From Prauserella muralis (lineage in GTDB: Bacteria > Actinomycetota > Actinomycetes > Mycobacteriales > Pseudonocardiaceae): 64,000 nucleotides of DNA. The first letter of the stretch is position 1. Every line of letters starts with the position of its first letter. Position numbers and translations under genes: made by a program. The DNA lies in NCBI RefSeq assembly GCF_003202285.1, contig NZ_MASW01000007.1, positions 124,001-188,000 of the forward strand, given 5' to 3'. Below are positions 16,090-23,862 of this stretch, one piece after another. The notes beneath the pieces are model-generated. The model ran no database searches and was not told the DNA's origin. It saw only the letters and a program-made list of their open reading frames with translations.

Positions 16090-16965
16090 TCAGGTGGTGG
16101 CCAGCACGAAGTCTTCGCCGCTCGGCGGGCGGAGTTCGTCGGATCGGCCGGTGAAGTAGCGCTCGCCCAGAGACGATCCCGACACGTGCCGGACTTGCGT
16201 GAAGCCGGCCTCTCGGGCGAGCGCCAGCATCTCCTGCGGTGTGTAGAAGCTGATGAACGGTGTTCCGGAAGCCTGCGCACCGTTCTCGCTCATCCGCAGT
16301 CCGGTGCGGTCGGCATCGTCCACCAGTTCGGCGGGCAGCAGAAAGGTCATGGCGAGCGTCGAGCCGGTGGCGAGCCCGGCGATCTGGCGCAGCGTGGTGG
16401 CGGTGGCCTCTTTCGTGAGATACATGGTGACACCGGCCGATGCGACGACCGCAGGACGGTTCGGATCGAAGCCGGCAGCGACCAGCTGCTCCCACCAGGA
16501 CTGACCCAGCTCGAAATCGACCGGCACCAACCGCAGCCAGTCGGGAAGCGGGTAGCCAAGCTCAGCCAGGCGTCGGCGTTTCCAGGCTTGGGTGCCGGGT
16601 TGCTCGATCTCGAACACCCGGAGCCGGGAAGCGATCTCCGGCCTTCGCTGGGCGAAGGTGTCCAGGCCCGCCCCCAGGATGACGTACTGGTCGATGCCGC
16701 GTGCGGCCTGCTCGACGACCAGGTCCTCGACGAAGCGCGCGCGGGCCACGATGGCTGCCCGGAACTTCCTGGTGGCGTCCGGGTCCATGTCCGGGCGCTG
16801 ACGCCAGTTCTCCTCCGGAGCGGCGAGCCGCAGACCGATCTGATCGTCGAAAACGTGTGGGGGCGCGTCGACCTCGACGTGCATCGCCCGCCAGAGCGCG
16901 ACCCGCACCGCGGTGTTGTCAGGTGCCTCGGCTTGCTCGTCGGCCATGGCGACTGCTGTCGTCAC
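16090..16965 (-). CDS. Class I SAM-dependent methyltransferase (TIGR00027/LCMT-like)
   Basis: 291 residues of the family of putative methyltransferases common in mycobacteria and related actinobacteria. The SAM-binding segment is YVILGAGLDTFAQR near residue 93, followed by VFEIEQPGTQAWKRRRLAEL, where the acidic residue binds the SAM ribose, and later VVASAGVTMYLTKEAT. The substrate is unknown. The GTG start overlaps the stop of the VOC gene (GTGA); an internal ATG at 16947 is an alternative. It is the last gene of the small operon that begins with a ribbon-helix-helix regulator. Confidence 0.82.
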   Translation of the reverse strand: MTTAVAMADEQAEAPDNTAVRVALWRAMHVEVDAPPHVFDDQIGLRLAAPEENWRQRPDMDPDATRKFRAAIVARARFVEDLVVEQAARGIDQYVILGAGLDTFAQRRPEIASRLRVFEIEQPGTQAWKRRRLAELGYPLPDWLRLVPVDFELGQSWWEQLVAAGFDPNRPAVVASAGVTMYLTKEATATTLRQIAGLATGSTLAMTFLLPAELVDDADRTGLRMSENGAQASGTPFISFYTPQEMLALAREAGFTQVRHVSGSSLGERYFTGRSDELRPPSGEDFVLATT

Positions 16966-17306
16966 TTCTTGGCGGGCGCTTGAAGACTCCAGAGGCGCCC
17001 GTCAGGGTCACGAACGGTCATTTCCCGGGTGCCGTGGTGCGTGGCCTCGAACGGGGTGACGACCTCGACGGACGAGCCAGGCCGGAACGTGTCCGCGTCG
17101 GGGACCGCCAGCACAATCCGGACCCGGGGATCGTGGTCCTCGGGAACCTCGGCGATGAATACGGAGGGGCCATCACCATTGCGGAGCTGGCCGGAGTTGT
17201 GATCGGTCTCGAACTCCAGCGTGAAACCCAGTGCCTGGAAGAACCCTGCGGCCTTGCCCCAGTTGTGGGTTTCCAGGAAGACGGCCTCGATCCCTTCGGT
17301 GCTCAT
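16962..17306 (-). CDS. VOC/glyoxalase-fold protein
   Basis: 114 residues forming two beta-alpha-beta-beta-beta modules: the first around AVFLETHNWGKAAGFFQALG, the second around VRIVLAVPDADTF and ending with MTVRDPDGRLWSLQAP. The paired-module pattern with the terminal RDPDGRLW motif is typical of the vicinal oxygen chelate superfamily, which includes glyoxalases, ring-cleaving dioxygenases and drug-binding proteins. The role here is unknown. It starts two bases after the ribbon-helix-helix gene stop and overlaps the methyltransferase gene. Confidence 0.78.
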   Translation of the reverse strand: MSTEGIEAVFLETHNWGKAAGFFQALGFTLEFETDHNSGQLRNGDGPSVFIAEVPEDHDPRVRIVLAVPDADTFRPGSSVEVVTPFEATHHGTREMTVRDPDGRLWSLQAPAKK

Positions 17307-17307
17307 G

Positions 17308-17487
17308 TCAGTCCTCTTTCACAGGTGGTTGCCGCGGTTGATCGTGAGGGGCGTTGAGGTAGCTGCGGAGCGCTTCGGCGACCAACGCCGACAGGGACAT
17401 GCCCGACTCGATGGCGTGGTGTTTGACCTGCTTGATCAACCCGATCGGCAGGTACACGTTGAACTGTTTGACGTCCTCATCGCCCAC
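17308..17487 (-). CDS. Ribbon-helix-helix (CopG/Arc-type) regulator
   Basis: A 59-residue protein from a GTG start. [20 protein letters not shown] gives the DNA-contacting beta strand and first helix, followed by [18 protein letters not shown], the second helix, and a short polar tail. This is a complete RHH domain. No toxin gene accompanies it; the next genes are VOC and methyltransferase. A run of three 8-bp repeats lies just upstream, the kind of site RHH proteins bind cooperatively, so autoregulation is likely. No good ribosome site exists, and a -10-like TAGCAT ends six bases before the GTG, suggesting a leaderless mRNA. Confidence 0.75.
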   Translation of the reverse strand: MGDEDVKQFNVYLPIGLIKQVKHHAIESGMSLSALVAEALRSYLNAPHDQPRQPPVKED

Positions 17488-17493
17488 CTGGCG

Positions 17494-17519
17494 ATGCTAG
17501 CACACTAGCAAGCTAGCCC
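17494..17519. promoter_or_regulatory. Three tandem 8-bp boxes over the RHH gene promoter
   Basis: GCTAGCAC, ACTAGCAA and GCTAGCCC follow one another without gap at 17496-17519, each centred on CTAG, giving a strict 8-bp period. On the minus strand the first overlaps a -10-like TAGCAT (17499-17494). MetJ-type RHH repressors bind 8-bp tandem boxes in exactly this manner, so this is the probable operator of the adjacent RHH gene. Confidence 0.6.
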
Positions 17520-17666
17520 GCAGGTAGTGATCAGAACGGTTGATGCCGAGGAAACGCTGGACGGCCCGCGCCGGCCTGCCCGACGTGGACCGGCGCAGGC
17601 CGTGAGGCCTGAGGCGGCTTCCACGGGCCGGCGACCTTTCCCGGCTCGTCGTTCGACAGCTGCCTC

Positions 17667-17707
17667 TTGACACACCCCGCCGCGAGATATTCACCGAGTC
17701 ACTCGGT
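17667..17707 (+). promoter_or_regulatory. Orphan promoter-like element with a perfect TetR-type palindrome
   Basis: TTGACA at 17667-17672 is followed 15 bases later by TATTCA and then by ACCGAGTCACTCGGT (17693-17707), a perfect 7-1-7 palindrome of the sort TetR regulators bind. No plus-strand gene follows until 18661; the minus-strand RHH operon begins 200 bp to the left. The intervening 17520-17828 region shows no supported gene. The site may control the RHH operon at a distance or be left from a lost gene. Confidence 0.4.
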
Positions 17708-17828
17708 ACTGCTGCCACCTGTGGACGGCCCCGCACTCGGCGGTCGTACCCACCGACCACCCCACACCCTCACTCGGCAGGCTGCATGGTGAGCCAGCCT
17801 GGATGTCGCGGCTGGGTATCGCGAATGA

Positions 17829-18473
17829 TCACTCCTGAAGGCCGCGTTCTTCGCAGCGACGACCGGCGATCCCAGTCGCGGCGGCAGGATCGCTGTCCTG
17901 GCACCGTGTTTTCAGCAGACTTCGCAGTCGCTGCAGCGACCGCTCGGTCAGGTCCGGGTTGCCGATGGTGAGTTGGTGGAAGACCAAGCCGTCAGCGGCC
18001 GCGTAGATCACATGCGTCAGCGCGACGTCGGGTTGGACACCTGCGTGTTCCAGTTCGGCATGCAGTGCGTTGACATAGGTCTGGTAGATGTCTACGACGT
18101 ACGGGCGCAATTCAGGACGACGCCGGGATTCAAGGATCAACTCGTACTGGAAAGCCTGATCGTGAGGGTTGGCCTCGACCAGGGTGGACAGACCGACGAA
18201 CAACGCATCGAGGTCTCCGCTGCCGGGGCGTGCACTGATCGTTGTCACACTGTTGTCCAAGGAGAACCGCAGAGCCGCGGTCAGGAGTGCCTCGCGGCTG
18301 CCGAAGTGGTGGGCGACCAATGCATGGGCGACACCGGCCTTCCGTGCCACCGCTCGATACGTCAGATTCCGCAGACCTTGGTCGGCAACGACCTGGACAG
18401 CGGCCTGAAGCAAGGCCTCGCGCCCCTGACCGTAGCGTCGCGAACCACCCGATTCCCTGGCGCTTACCGCCAC
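17829..18473 (-). CDS. TetR/AcrR-family regulator
   Basis: About 214 residues from a GTG preceded at seven bases by GGGGAGGGG. The HTH is at residues 14-60: GREALLQAAVQVVADQGLRN, TYRAVARKAGVAHALVAHHF and GSREALL. The C-terminal domain resembles TetR_C proteins with DGLVFHQLTIGNPDLTERSL. It is transcribed away from the AraC regulator at 18661 and from the amine-oxidation genes beyond it. Targets may include its own 190-bp divergent promoter region, where CCTGGT and ACCAGG face each other across 20 bases. Confidence 0.82.
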   Translation of the reverse strand: MAVSARESGGSRRYGQGREALLQAAVQVVADQGLRNLTYRAVARKAGVAHALVAHHFGSREALLTAALRFSLDNSVTTISARPGSGDLDALFVGLSTLVEANPHDQAFQYELILESRRRPELRPYVVDIYQTYVNALHAELEHAGVQPDVALTHVIYAAADGLVFHQLTIGNPDLTERSLQRLRSLLKTRCQDSDPAAATGIAGRRCEERGLQE

Positions 18474-18660
18474 GCAGTGACCCCTCCCCCGCTGTCCGCC
18501 CTGTGCTGCGACGCGAACCGCGTCCGCGCCTTGACCAAGCCTGGTCACCTGTGCATAGTACTGCTACCAGGAAAAATGTCCAATTGTTCAGTTGTAGGTC
18601 CTGCCTTTCGCTACCTCGGCGGGGCACCACGGAGACGACATGTGACGAGGAGGTCCTGTC

Positions 18661-19617
18661 ATGACTGCCGTGCTCGCACCCGAGGACCATCGACCGCTCG
18701 ATGTCGACGCGTTCGCTTGGACTGTGTCTCAGGCTTTCGTGCCCCTGGAGACCGCGGACGCCAGGGCCGGGTTTCGAGGCCGGGTCCACGGCGGTTCCGT
18801 CGGCCCCCTGCACGTCTGCGAGGTCGCTGCCGACGCGCACACGGTGCAGCGCACTCCGAGGACCATCCGCGTGTTTGATCCCGGTTATCTGAAGGTCGGG
18901 CTGCAGCTGCACGGTCGCGGCCTGGTGATGCAGGACGACCGGCTGGCCAGTCTGGGGCCGGGCGAGTTCGCGCTCTACGACACAACCCGCCCGTATCGGC
19001 TACGGTTCGATGAGCCATATCGGGTGCTGGTGCTGATGCTGCCGCGCCAGCTACTCCGGCTGTCCGATAGCGACCTTGCGCGGATCACTGCCCAGCCGCT
19101 AGGCGGTCACAGTGGCCTCGGTGCCGTGGCGGTGCCGCTGCTGCGCCAGCTCGCCGCAGGTTTCGAGGAGTACGAGCGTGCGGTGACCACGCACCTGGCA
19201 GAAGCAGCCGTTGAGTTGCTGGCCGCGGTCTTCGTCGCGCAGGTCGACGACAGCCGCAGTTCCCGGCCGAGCACCAAGCACTGGGTACTCCGCGCTCGCA
19301 TAGCCGCCTTCGTCGAGGCCAACCTGCCCGATCCCGGCCTTGATGTCCCGTCCATCGCGGCGGCTCATCACATCTCGGTGCGCCAGCTGCAGAAGATCTT
19401 CGAAAGCGAACAGACTACGGCCAGCGCATGGATTCGCGAACGGCGCCTCGAGCGGTGCCGCCGGGATCTCGCCGACCCGCGGCTGGCGCACCTGCCGGTC
19501 GCGGCGATCGGTGCGCGGTCCGGCTTGCGGGATTCCGCTCACTTCATCAGGACCTTCAAGACACGGTACGGGGTCACTCCCGGCGCGTTTCGACGAGAGC
19601 GCCAGGTGGGCGCCTGA
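18661..19617 (+). CDS. AraC-family regulator with AraC_binding_2-type sensor domain
   Basis: 318 residues. The N-terminal half resembles the AraC-binding-like domain of FeaR/OruR-type regulators (GRGLVMQDDRLASLGPGEFA, then LYDTTRPYRLRF). The C-terminal 100 residues carry two helix-turn-helix units (IAAAHHISVRQLQKIFES, then IGARSGLRDSAHFIRTFKTR) and end with YGVTPGAFRRER. FeaR controls amine oxidase and phenylacetaldehyde dehydrogenase genes in E. coli; the genes that follow here are an aldehyde dehydrogenase and a flavin amine oxidase, so a parallel activating role is likely. AGGAGG precedes the ATG. Confidence 0.86.
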   Translation: MTAVLAPEDHRPLDVDAFAWTVSQAFVPLETADARAGFRGRVHGGSVGPLHVCEVAADAHTVQRTPRTIRVFDPGYLKVGLQLHGRGLVMQDDRLASLGPGEFALYDTTRPYRLRFDEPYRVLVLMLPRQLLRLSDSDLARITAQPLGGHSGLGAVAVPLLRQLAAGFEEYERAVTTHLAEAAVELLAAVFVAQVDDSRSSRPSTKHWVLRARIAAFVEANLPDPGLDVPSIAAAHHISVRQLQKIFESEQTTASAWIRERRLERCRRDLADPRLAHLPVAAIGARSGLRDSAHFIRTFKTRYGVTPGAFRRERQVGA

Positions 19618-19660
19618 ACGCCGACGCCGCCCCCCCCTCCCGGGTCAGCGGATTGTGCAC

Positions 19661-19691
19661 CTGCGGTCAATTGCCGTGCCGCTGCCGTCAA
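19661..19691 (+). promoter_or_regulatory. Direct repeats 21 bp apart: candidate AraC-family activator site
   Basis: CTGCGGTCAA (19661-19670) and CTGCCGTCAA (19682-19691) repeat in the same orientation at a 21-bp offset, two helical turns. This is the geometry of AraC-family half-sites bound side by side. The pair lies 80-110 bp upstream of the aldehyde dehydrogenase start at 19770, just after the AraC-type gene. Confidence 0.5.
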
Positions 19692-19769
19692 CTACGGGAG
19701 GTCGCCCACAGCGATAGTGGCAACAGCCACGCGGCGTCCGGTACAGGCCGTGCACGAAGGAGTGCGTCC

Positions 19770-21218
19770 ATGGAGATTCGTGAACAACTGCTGATCGGTG
19801 GCGCGTGGGTCGACGCTGCGTCCGGTGCCGAGTTCAAGACCTGCGACCCCGCGACCAACACGGTACTGGGGGTGGTGGCCGACGCGGGAGCTTCCGATGT
19901 GGATGCCGCTGTCGCGGCGGCGCGCCAAGCGCTCGTCGATCCGACGTGGACGGGCCTCACCCCGGCCGCCCGCGCACGGCTGTTGTGGCGCGTCGCGGAG
20001 CTCATCGATGACAACGCCGACCAGCTCGCTGAGCTGGAGACTCGCGACCAAGGGCAGCCCCTCAGCGTGGCCAAGACCGTAAGCCTGCCAATGGCCGCGG
20101 AGGTTTTCCGCTACTACGCCGGCTGGTGCACCAAGATCGAGGGAAAGACCTCAGCGGTATCGATCCCCGGCATCCTGCACTACACCCGCCACGAACCGGT
20201 CGGCGTGTGCGCATTGATCACGCCGTGGAACTTCCCGCTGATGATCGCCGCGTGGAAGCTCGCGCCGGCCCTGGCGTGCGGAAACACCGTGATCTTGAAA
20301 CCGGCCGAGCAGACGCCGCTGACCACGGTCGCGCTGGCCCGGCTCTGCGTGGACGCCGGCATCCCTGCCGGCGTGGTCAACTGCCTGACCGTTGGTCCCG
20401 AGGCCGGAGCGGCACTCAGCGCGCACCCGGACGTCGACAAGGTCTCCTTCACCGGGTCGACGGAGGTGGGCCGCAAGATCATCGTGGCCGCGTCGTCCAA
20501 CCTCAAGCGTGTGACCCTCGAACTCGGTGGCAAGGCGCCCAGCGTCATCGCGCGCGACGCCGACATCGACGCCGCGGTCACAGGAAACCTGCAGGGCGCG
20601 CTTCTCAACAGCGGGCAGGTGTGCGCGGCCTATAGCCGCTTCTACGTGGACTCCAGTCGTGTCCATGAGTTCACCGACAAGATCGCCGCAGCCGCATCCG
20701 AACTGCCGATGGGGCCGGGGTTGTCGCCGGACACCGTGATTGGGCCACTCGTCTCACCGGAGCACGCCGAGCACGTCGATCGTCTCGTGCGGACCGGTGT
20801 GGCCGAGGGTGCCCAGCTGGTCGTCGGCGGTAAGCGTCCCCACGGTGAGCTGGCCACCGGCAACTTCTACGCGCCCACGGTGTTCACCGGCGTCACCGAC
20901 GACATGACGATCGCCCGCGAGGAGATCTTCGGCCCGGTGCTGTCGATCCTCACCTACGACGACGCGGATGAGCTCGCCGCCCGCGCCAACGACACCGACT
21001 ACGGCCTGGCCGCGTGCGTCTGGACGCAGGACCTCACCACCGCCCACACGCTGGCCGCCGCGATCCGTGCCGGCAGCGTGTTCGTCAACATGCTGCCCTA
21101 CCTCGACCCCGCCGCACCCTGGGGAGGTTTCGGCGCGAGCGGCTGGGGCCGGGAGATGAGTTCCAACGCCATCGACGAGTTCACCGAAACCAAGGGCGTC
21201 TGGGTCAACCTCGCCTAG
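19770..21218 (+). CDS. Aldehyde dehydrogenase (phenylacetaldehyde/aminoaldehyde type)
   Basis: 482 residues, standard NAD(P)-dependent ALDH. ALITPWNFPLMIAAWKLAPA and LKPAEQTPLTTV form the cofactor site; FTGSTEVGRK, the Glu in LELGGKAPSVI and the Cys in NSGQVCAAYSRF form the catalytic site; [11 protein letters not shown] lies near the end. AAGGAG stands eight bases before the ATG. It is followed by a flavin amine oxidase gene, so it probably oxidises the aldehyde made by amine deamination. Confidence 0.9.
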   Translation: MEIREQLLIGGAWVDAASGAEFKTCDPATNTVLGVVADAGASDVDAAVAAARQALVDPTWTGLTPAARARLLWRVAELIDDNADQLAELETRDQGQPLSVAKTVSLPMAAEVFRYYAGWCTKIEGKTSAVSIPGILHYTRHEPVGVCALITPWNFPLMIAAWKLAPALACGNTVILKPAEQTPLTTVALARLCVDAGIPAGVVNCLTVGPEAGAALSAHPDVDKVSFTGSTEVGRKIIVAASSNLKRVTLELGGKAPSVIARDADIDAAVTGNLQGALLNSGQVCAAYSRFYVDSSRVHEFTDKIAAAASELPMGPGLSPDTVIGPLVSPEHAEHVDRLVRTGVAEGAQLVVGGKRPHGELATGNFYAPTVFTGVTDDMTIAREEIFGPVLSILTYDDADELAARANDTDYGLAACVWTQDLTTAHTLAAAIRAGSVFVNMLPYLDPAAPWGGFGASGWGREMSSNAIDEFTETKGVWVNLA

Positions 21219-22469
21219 TGTCTCCAGCCCGGCGACGACGCCGGTGACACCGTAAGGACAACGATATGCACTACGACTGTGACGTCGTCATCGTCGGTGG
21301 CGGGTTCGCCGGGGTGACCGCCGCGCGTGAGCTGGTCCGCCGCGGAATCCGTACAACCCTGCTCGAGGCCCGTGACCGGCTTGGCGGACGCACCTGGACC
21401 CGGGGCACCGCTCTCGGGCGTGAGCTGGACATGGGCGGAACATGGGTGCACTGGATCCAGCCGCACGTGTGGGCCGAGATCACCCGGTACGGCCTCGACC
21501 TCATCGCCAGCCCCGAACTCGACACCGCATACTGGCGAGTCGGTGACGAGGTGCACACCGGCACCGCCGAGAGCATGTTGGACGCACTCGACGCTCCCAT
21601 GTGCGCACTGCTGGCTGGGGCACGAGAAAACCTGCCCCAGCCTTACGACTTCGCGCCGCTACCGGATGGCATCAAGCGGCTCGATCACGTCACCGTCGCC
21701 GAGAAGATCACCGAACAGGACCTCGACCCAGAACGGCACGCGCTGCTCGACGGCATGTGGGCCTTGAACTTCAGCGGCGACCCGGCACGCAGCGCCTACA
21801 CGCAGGCGCTGCGCTGGTGCGCGCTCGCGGGCGGCGACTGGAAGCTGATGTTCGAAGCCTGCGCCACCTACAAGTTCGCCCGGGGCACGCGGTCCCTGCT
21901 CGACGCCATCGCCGCCGACGCCGTGGGCACCGATATCCGCCTCAACACCCGGGTGACCCGGATCGAGGAGCGCTCCGACGGGATCGAGATCGGCTGCGAC
22001 GACGGGACACGGTTGCGGACCCGGCGGGCCATCGTCACGCTGCCGCTCAACGTCCTGAACAGCATCGACATCGCACCCTCCTTCGGACATGGCCTGCCGC
22101 AGATCGTGACGGAAGGCCAGGCCTCGACGGGCTTCAAGGTGTGGATCCGCGCCCGTGGCGACGTCGGCAGGTTCGCCGCACTCGCCGACAGCACGGCCGC
22201 ACTGACCTTCGTCCAGTACGAATATCCCTTCGAGGGCGATAGCCTCCTCGTCGCCTTCGGCCCACGGTCCGGGGTCATCGACCTCAACGACCCCCGCGCG
22301 GTCGAGAGCGAACTCCGCAAGTGGCTTCCCGATCTCGAGGTCGTCGCGGTGGACGCGCACGACTGGACCGCCGACCCGCTGTCCGGCGAGACCTGGCCCA
22401 TGCTGGCCCCCGGTCAACTCTCCGCGGTCCAGCAGGCTGCTGGTGACCTCACCCGCGGCGTCCGGCTAG

Positions 22470-23401
22470 GTCGTGTCCTGTAATTCATCGTAGCCAGAGG
22501 ATGATGGCGGCGATGGTGAGTTCTGCCTGGTAGTAGGCGGCGCGTTTGGCGTAGCGGGTGGCTAGGTCGCGGAACTGTTTGAGCCGGTTGAAGCAGCGTT
22601 CGACGACGTTGCGCTGCTTGTACAACTCGGCGTCGAAGGCGGGCGGGCGTCCGCCCCGTGAGCCGTGCGCGGCGCGGCGGGCGATTTGGTCGTCGCGTTC
22701 GGGGCTGACGAACCGGATCCGGCGTTGCCGCAGGGCGCGGCGGGTCGAGGGGTGCGAATAGGCCTTGTCCGCGATCACCACCTCGGGACGGCGGCGCGGG
22801 CGACCAGGCCCGGTGCGAGCGACCCGGATCCCGTCCAGCAGCGGCACCAATTGTGGATTGTCACCAGCCTGCCCCGGGGTGAGCACAACCCGCATGGGCA
22901 GCCCGCGTCCCTCGACCACGAGGTGGATCTTGGTGCTCAATCCGCCGCGGGAACGTCCGAGTCCTTCACCGTCGACCGCGATCGCCTCGACGGAGGACGT
23001 GCAGCCCCCTTTTTCCGGGCTCCCGCAGCATGCTGGTGAGCCCGGACCACCGAGGAATCGACACTGATGACCCACTCCACGTCCCCGACAGCGTCGTCTT
23101 TGACGATCACCTCGTCCAGAATCCGCTGCCAGGTACCGTCCTTGGTCCACAACCGCAGCCGCTCATGGGCGGTCTTCCACGGCCCATACCGTTCGGGCAG
23201 ATCACGCCAGGGCGCGCCGGTCCGAAGCTTCCACAGAATCGCATTGATCACCTGCCGGTGATCCCGCCACCGCCGCCCCGGCCCCGACACCGCCGGCAGC
23301 AGCGGCTCAATCCGCGCCCAGGCCCGATCCGTCAACTCACCCCGACCAACCACGGACAAGATCAAACCCCATCCGCAGCTAGATCATTTACAGGACACGC
23401 C
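22470..23401 (-). mobile_element. IS5-family insertion sequence, complete, 932 bp
   Basis: The element is bounded by a 4-bp target repeat CTAG (22466-22469 and 23402-23405). Its ends are inverted repeats: GTCGTGTCCTGTAA on the left and, read inward, GGCGTGTCCTGTAA on the right (13 of 14 identical). It carries one transposase split over two overlapping frames. A YTAR-like 4-bp target and the two-frame layout fit IS5-family elements. Sequence, ends and target repeat are all intact, which suggests a recent insertion. Confidence 0.92.
22485..23365 (-). CDS. IS5-family transposase made by -1 frameshifting (ORFA 22937-23365, ORFB from 22485)
   Basis: ORFA supplies the N-terminal DUF4096-like domain (LTDRAWARIEPLLP, then VINAILWKLRTGAPWRDLP) and the first catalytic Asp in ISVDSSVVRAHQHAAG. 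ORFB, one frame back, supplies STKIHLVVEGRGLP, the second Asp in VVIADKAYSHPSTRRAL and the Glu in VVERCFNRLKQFRDLATRY. Where ORFA reads RKKGAA there is a minus-strand run of five A and five G (23014-23005) containing the heptamer A-AAG-GGG in the right frame, a classic -1 slip site. The fused product of about 280 residues would be a full DDE transposase. Confidence 0.88.
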
Positions 23402-23517
23402 CTAGCCGGCAGCGACTACGCACGTGGCTGGGCAGGATTCATCGACGGCGCCATCGAATCCGGCCTGCGCGCGGCGCGGCAGATAACCAACGAACTCGAA
23501 AGCGAGAACTGACCATC

Positions 23518-23826
23518 ATGGGATACTGCGTGGAACTCGTCCGGTTCACCGTCGCCGAGAGCGATGTCGACACCTTCCTCGAACGTCGGCAGGAGGCCAT
23601 CAAGGAGGTCAAGGCCGCCCACCCGGCCCTGTGGTCGGTACCGCTGTGCTCCCGCCGCGACGACGGCACCTGGGTCGACGTCTGGATCTACGAAAGCAAG
23701 GAAGCCGCTGACGCCGCCAACGCCGACGCCGAGAACCTGCCGCGCTTCCTGGCCATGGCCGAACTGCTCGACGACATCGAGATCGAGGCCACCGACATGC
23801 CCGAACGCGCCGTCAGCCCGCTCTGA
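23518..23826 (+). CDS. Dimeric alpha-beta barrel (antibiotic biosynthesis monooxygenase-like) protein
   Basis: 102 residues with the ABM/ferredoxin-like pattern: strand YCVELVRFTVAE, helix DTFLERRQEAIKEVKAAHPA, strands WSVPLCSRRDDGTWVDVWIY and helix KEAADAANADAENLPRFLAM. Members are small cofactor-free oxygenases, stress proteins or pathway accessories, so function is open. It begins six bases after the amine oxidase stop and precedes the APC permease. It may receive little transcript now because of the IS insertion upstream. Confidence 0.7.
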   Translation: MGYCVELVRFTVAESDVDTFLERRQEAIKEVKAAHPALWSVPLCSRRDDGTWVDVWIYESKEAADAANADAENLPRFLAMAELLDDIEIEATDMPERAVSPL

Positions 23827-23862
23827 CACTCCCTGATTCCCAAACCTCCCCTGGCGGACGCA

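Larger units (their letters stand above)
21266..23512 (+). pseudogene. Flavin monoamine oxidase gene interrupted by an IS5-family element
   Basis: The 5' part (21266-22469) encodes a FAD-dependent amine oxidase: VVIVGGGFAGVTAARELVRR dinucleotide motif, LLEARDRLGGRTWT and MGGTWVHWIQPH. The frame then enters the inserted element and ends as GRVL-stop. Beyond the insertion, 23402-23512 encodes LAGSDYARGWAGFIDGAIES and the C-terminal helix to NELESEN-stop. Removing the element and one copy of the CTAG repeat restores GVRLAGSDYARGW in frame, about 440 residues, the usual family size. The missing part holds the final FAD-binding segment, so the truncated protein should be inactive. Confidence 0.9.

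Noticed and set aside
17308-17487. RHH gene as the antitoxin of a toxin-antitoxin pair
   Set aside because: No RelE, PIN, Fic or MazF-like gene is adjacent; the following genes are a VOC protein and a methyltransferase.
19618-19769. A terminator after the AraC-type gene
   Set aside because: No stem of useful length was found; the region contains direct repeats that fit an activator site instead.
22466-23405. Two separate transposase genes within the insertion sequence
   Set aside because: The catalytic DDE residues are split between the frames, and a -1 slip heptamer lies in the overlap, so one frameshifted protein is the better reading.
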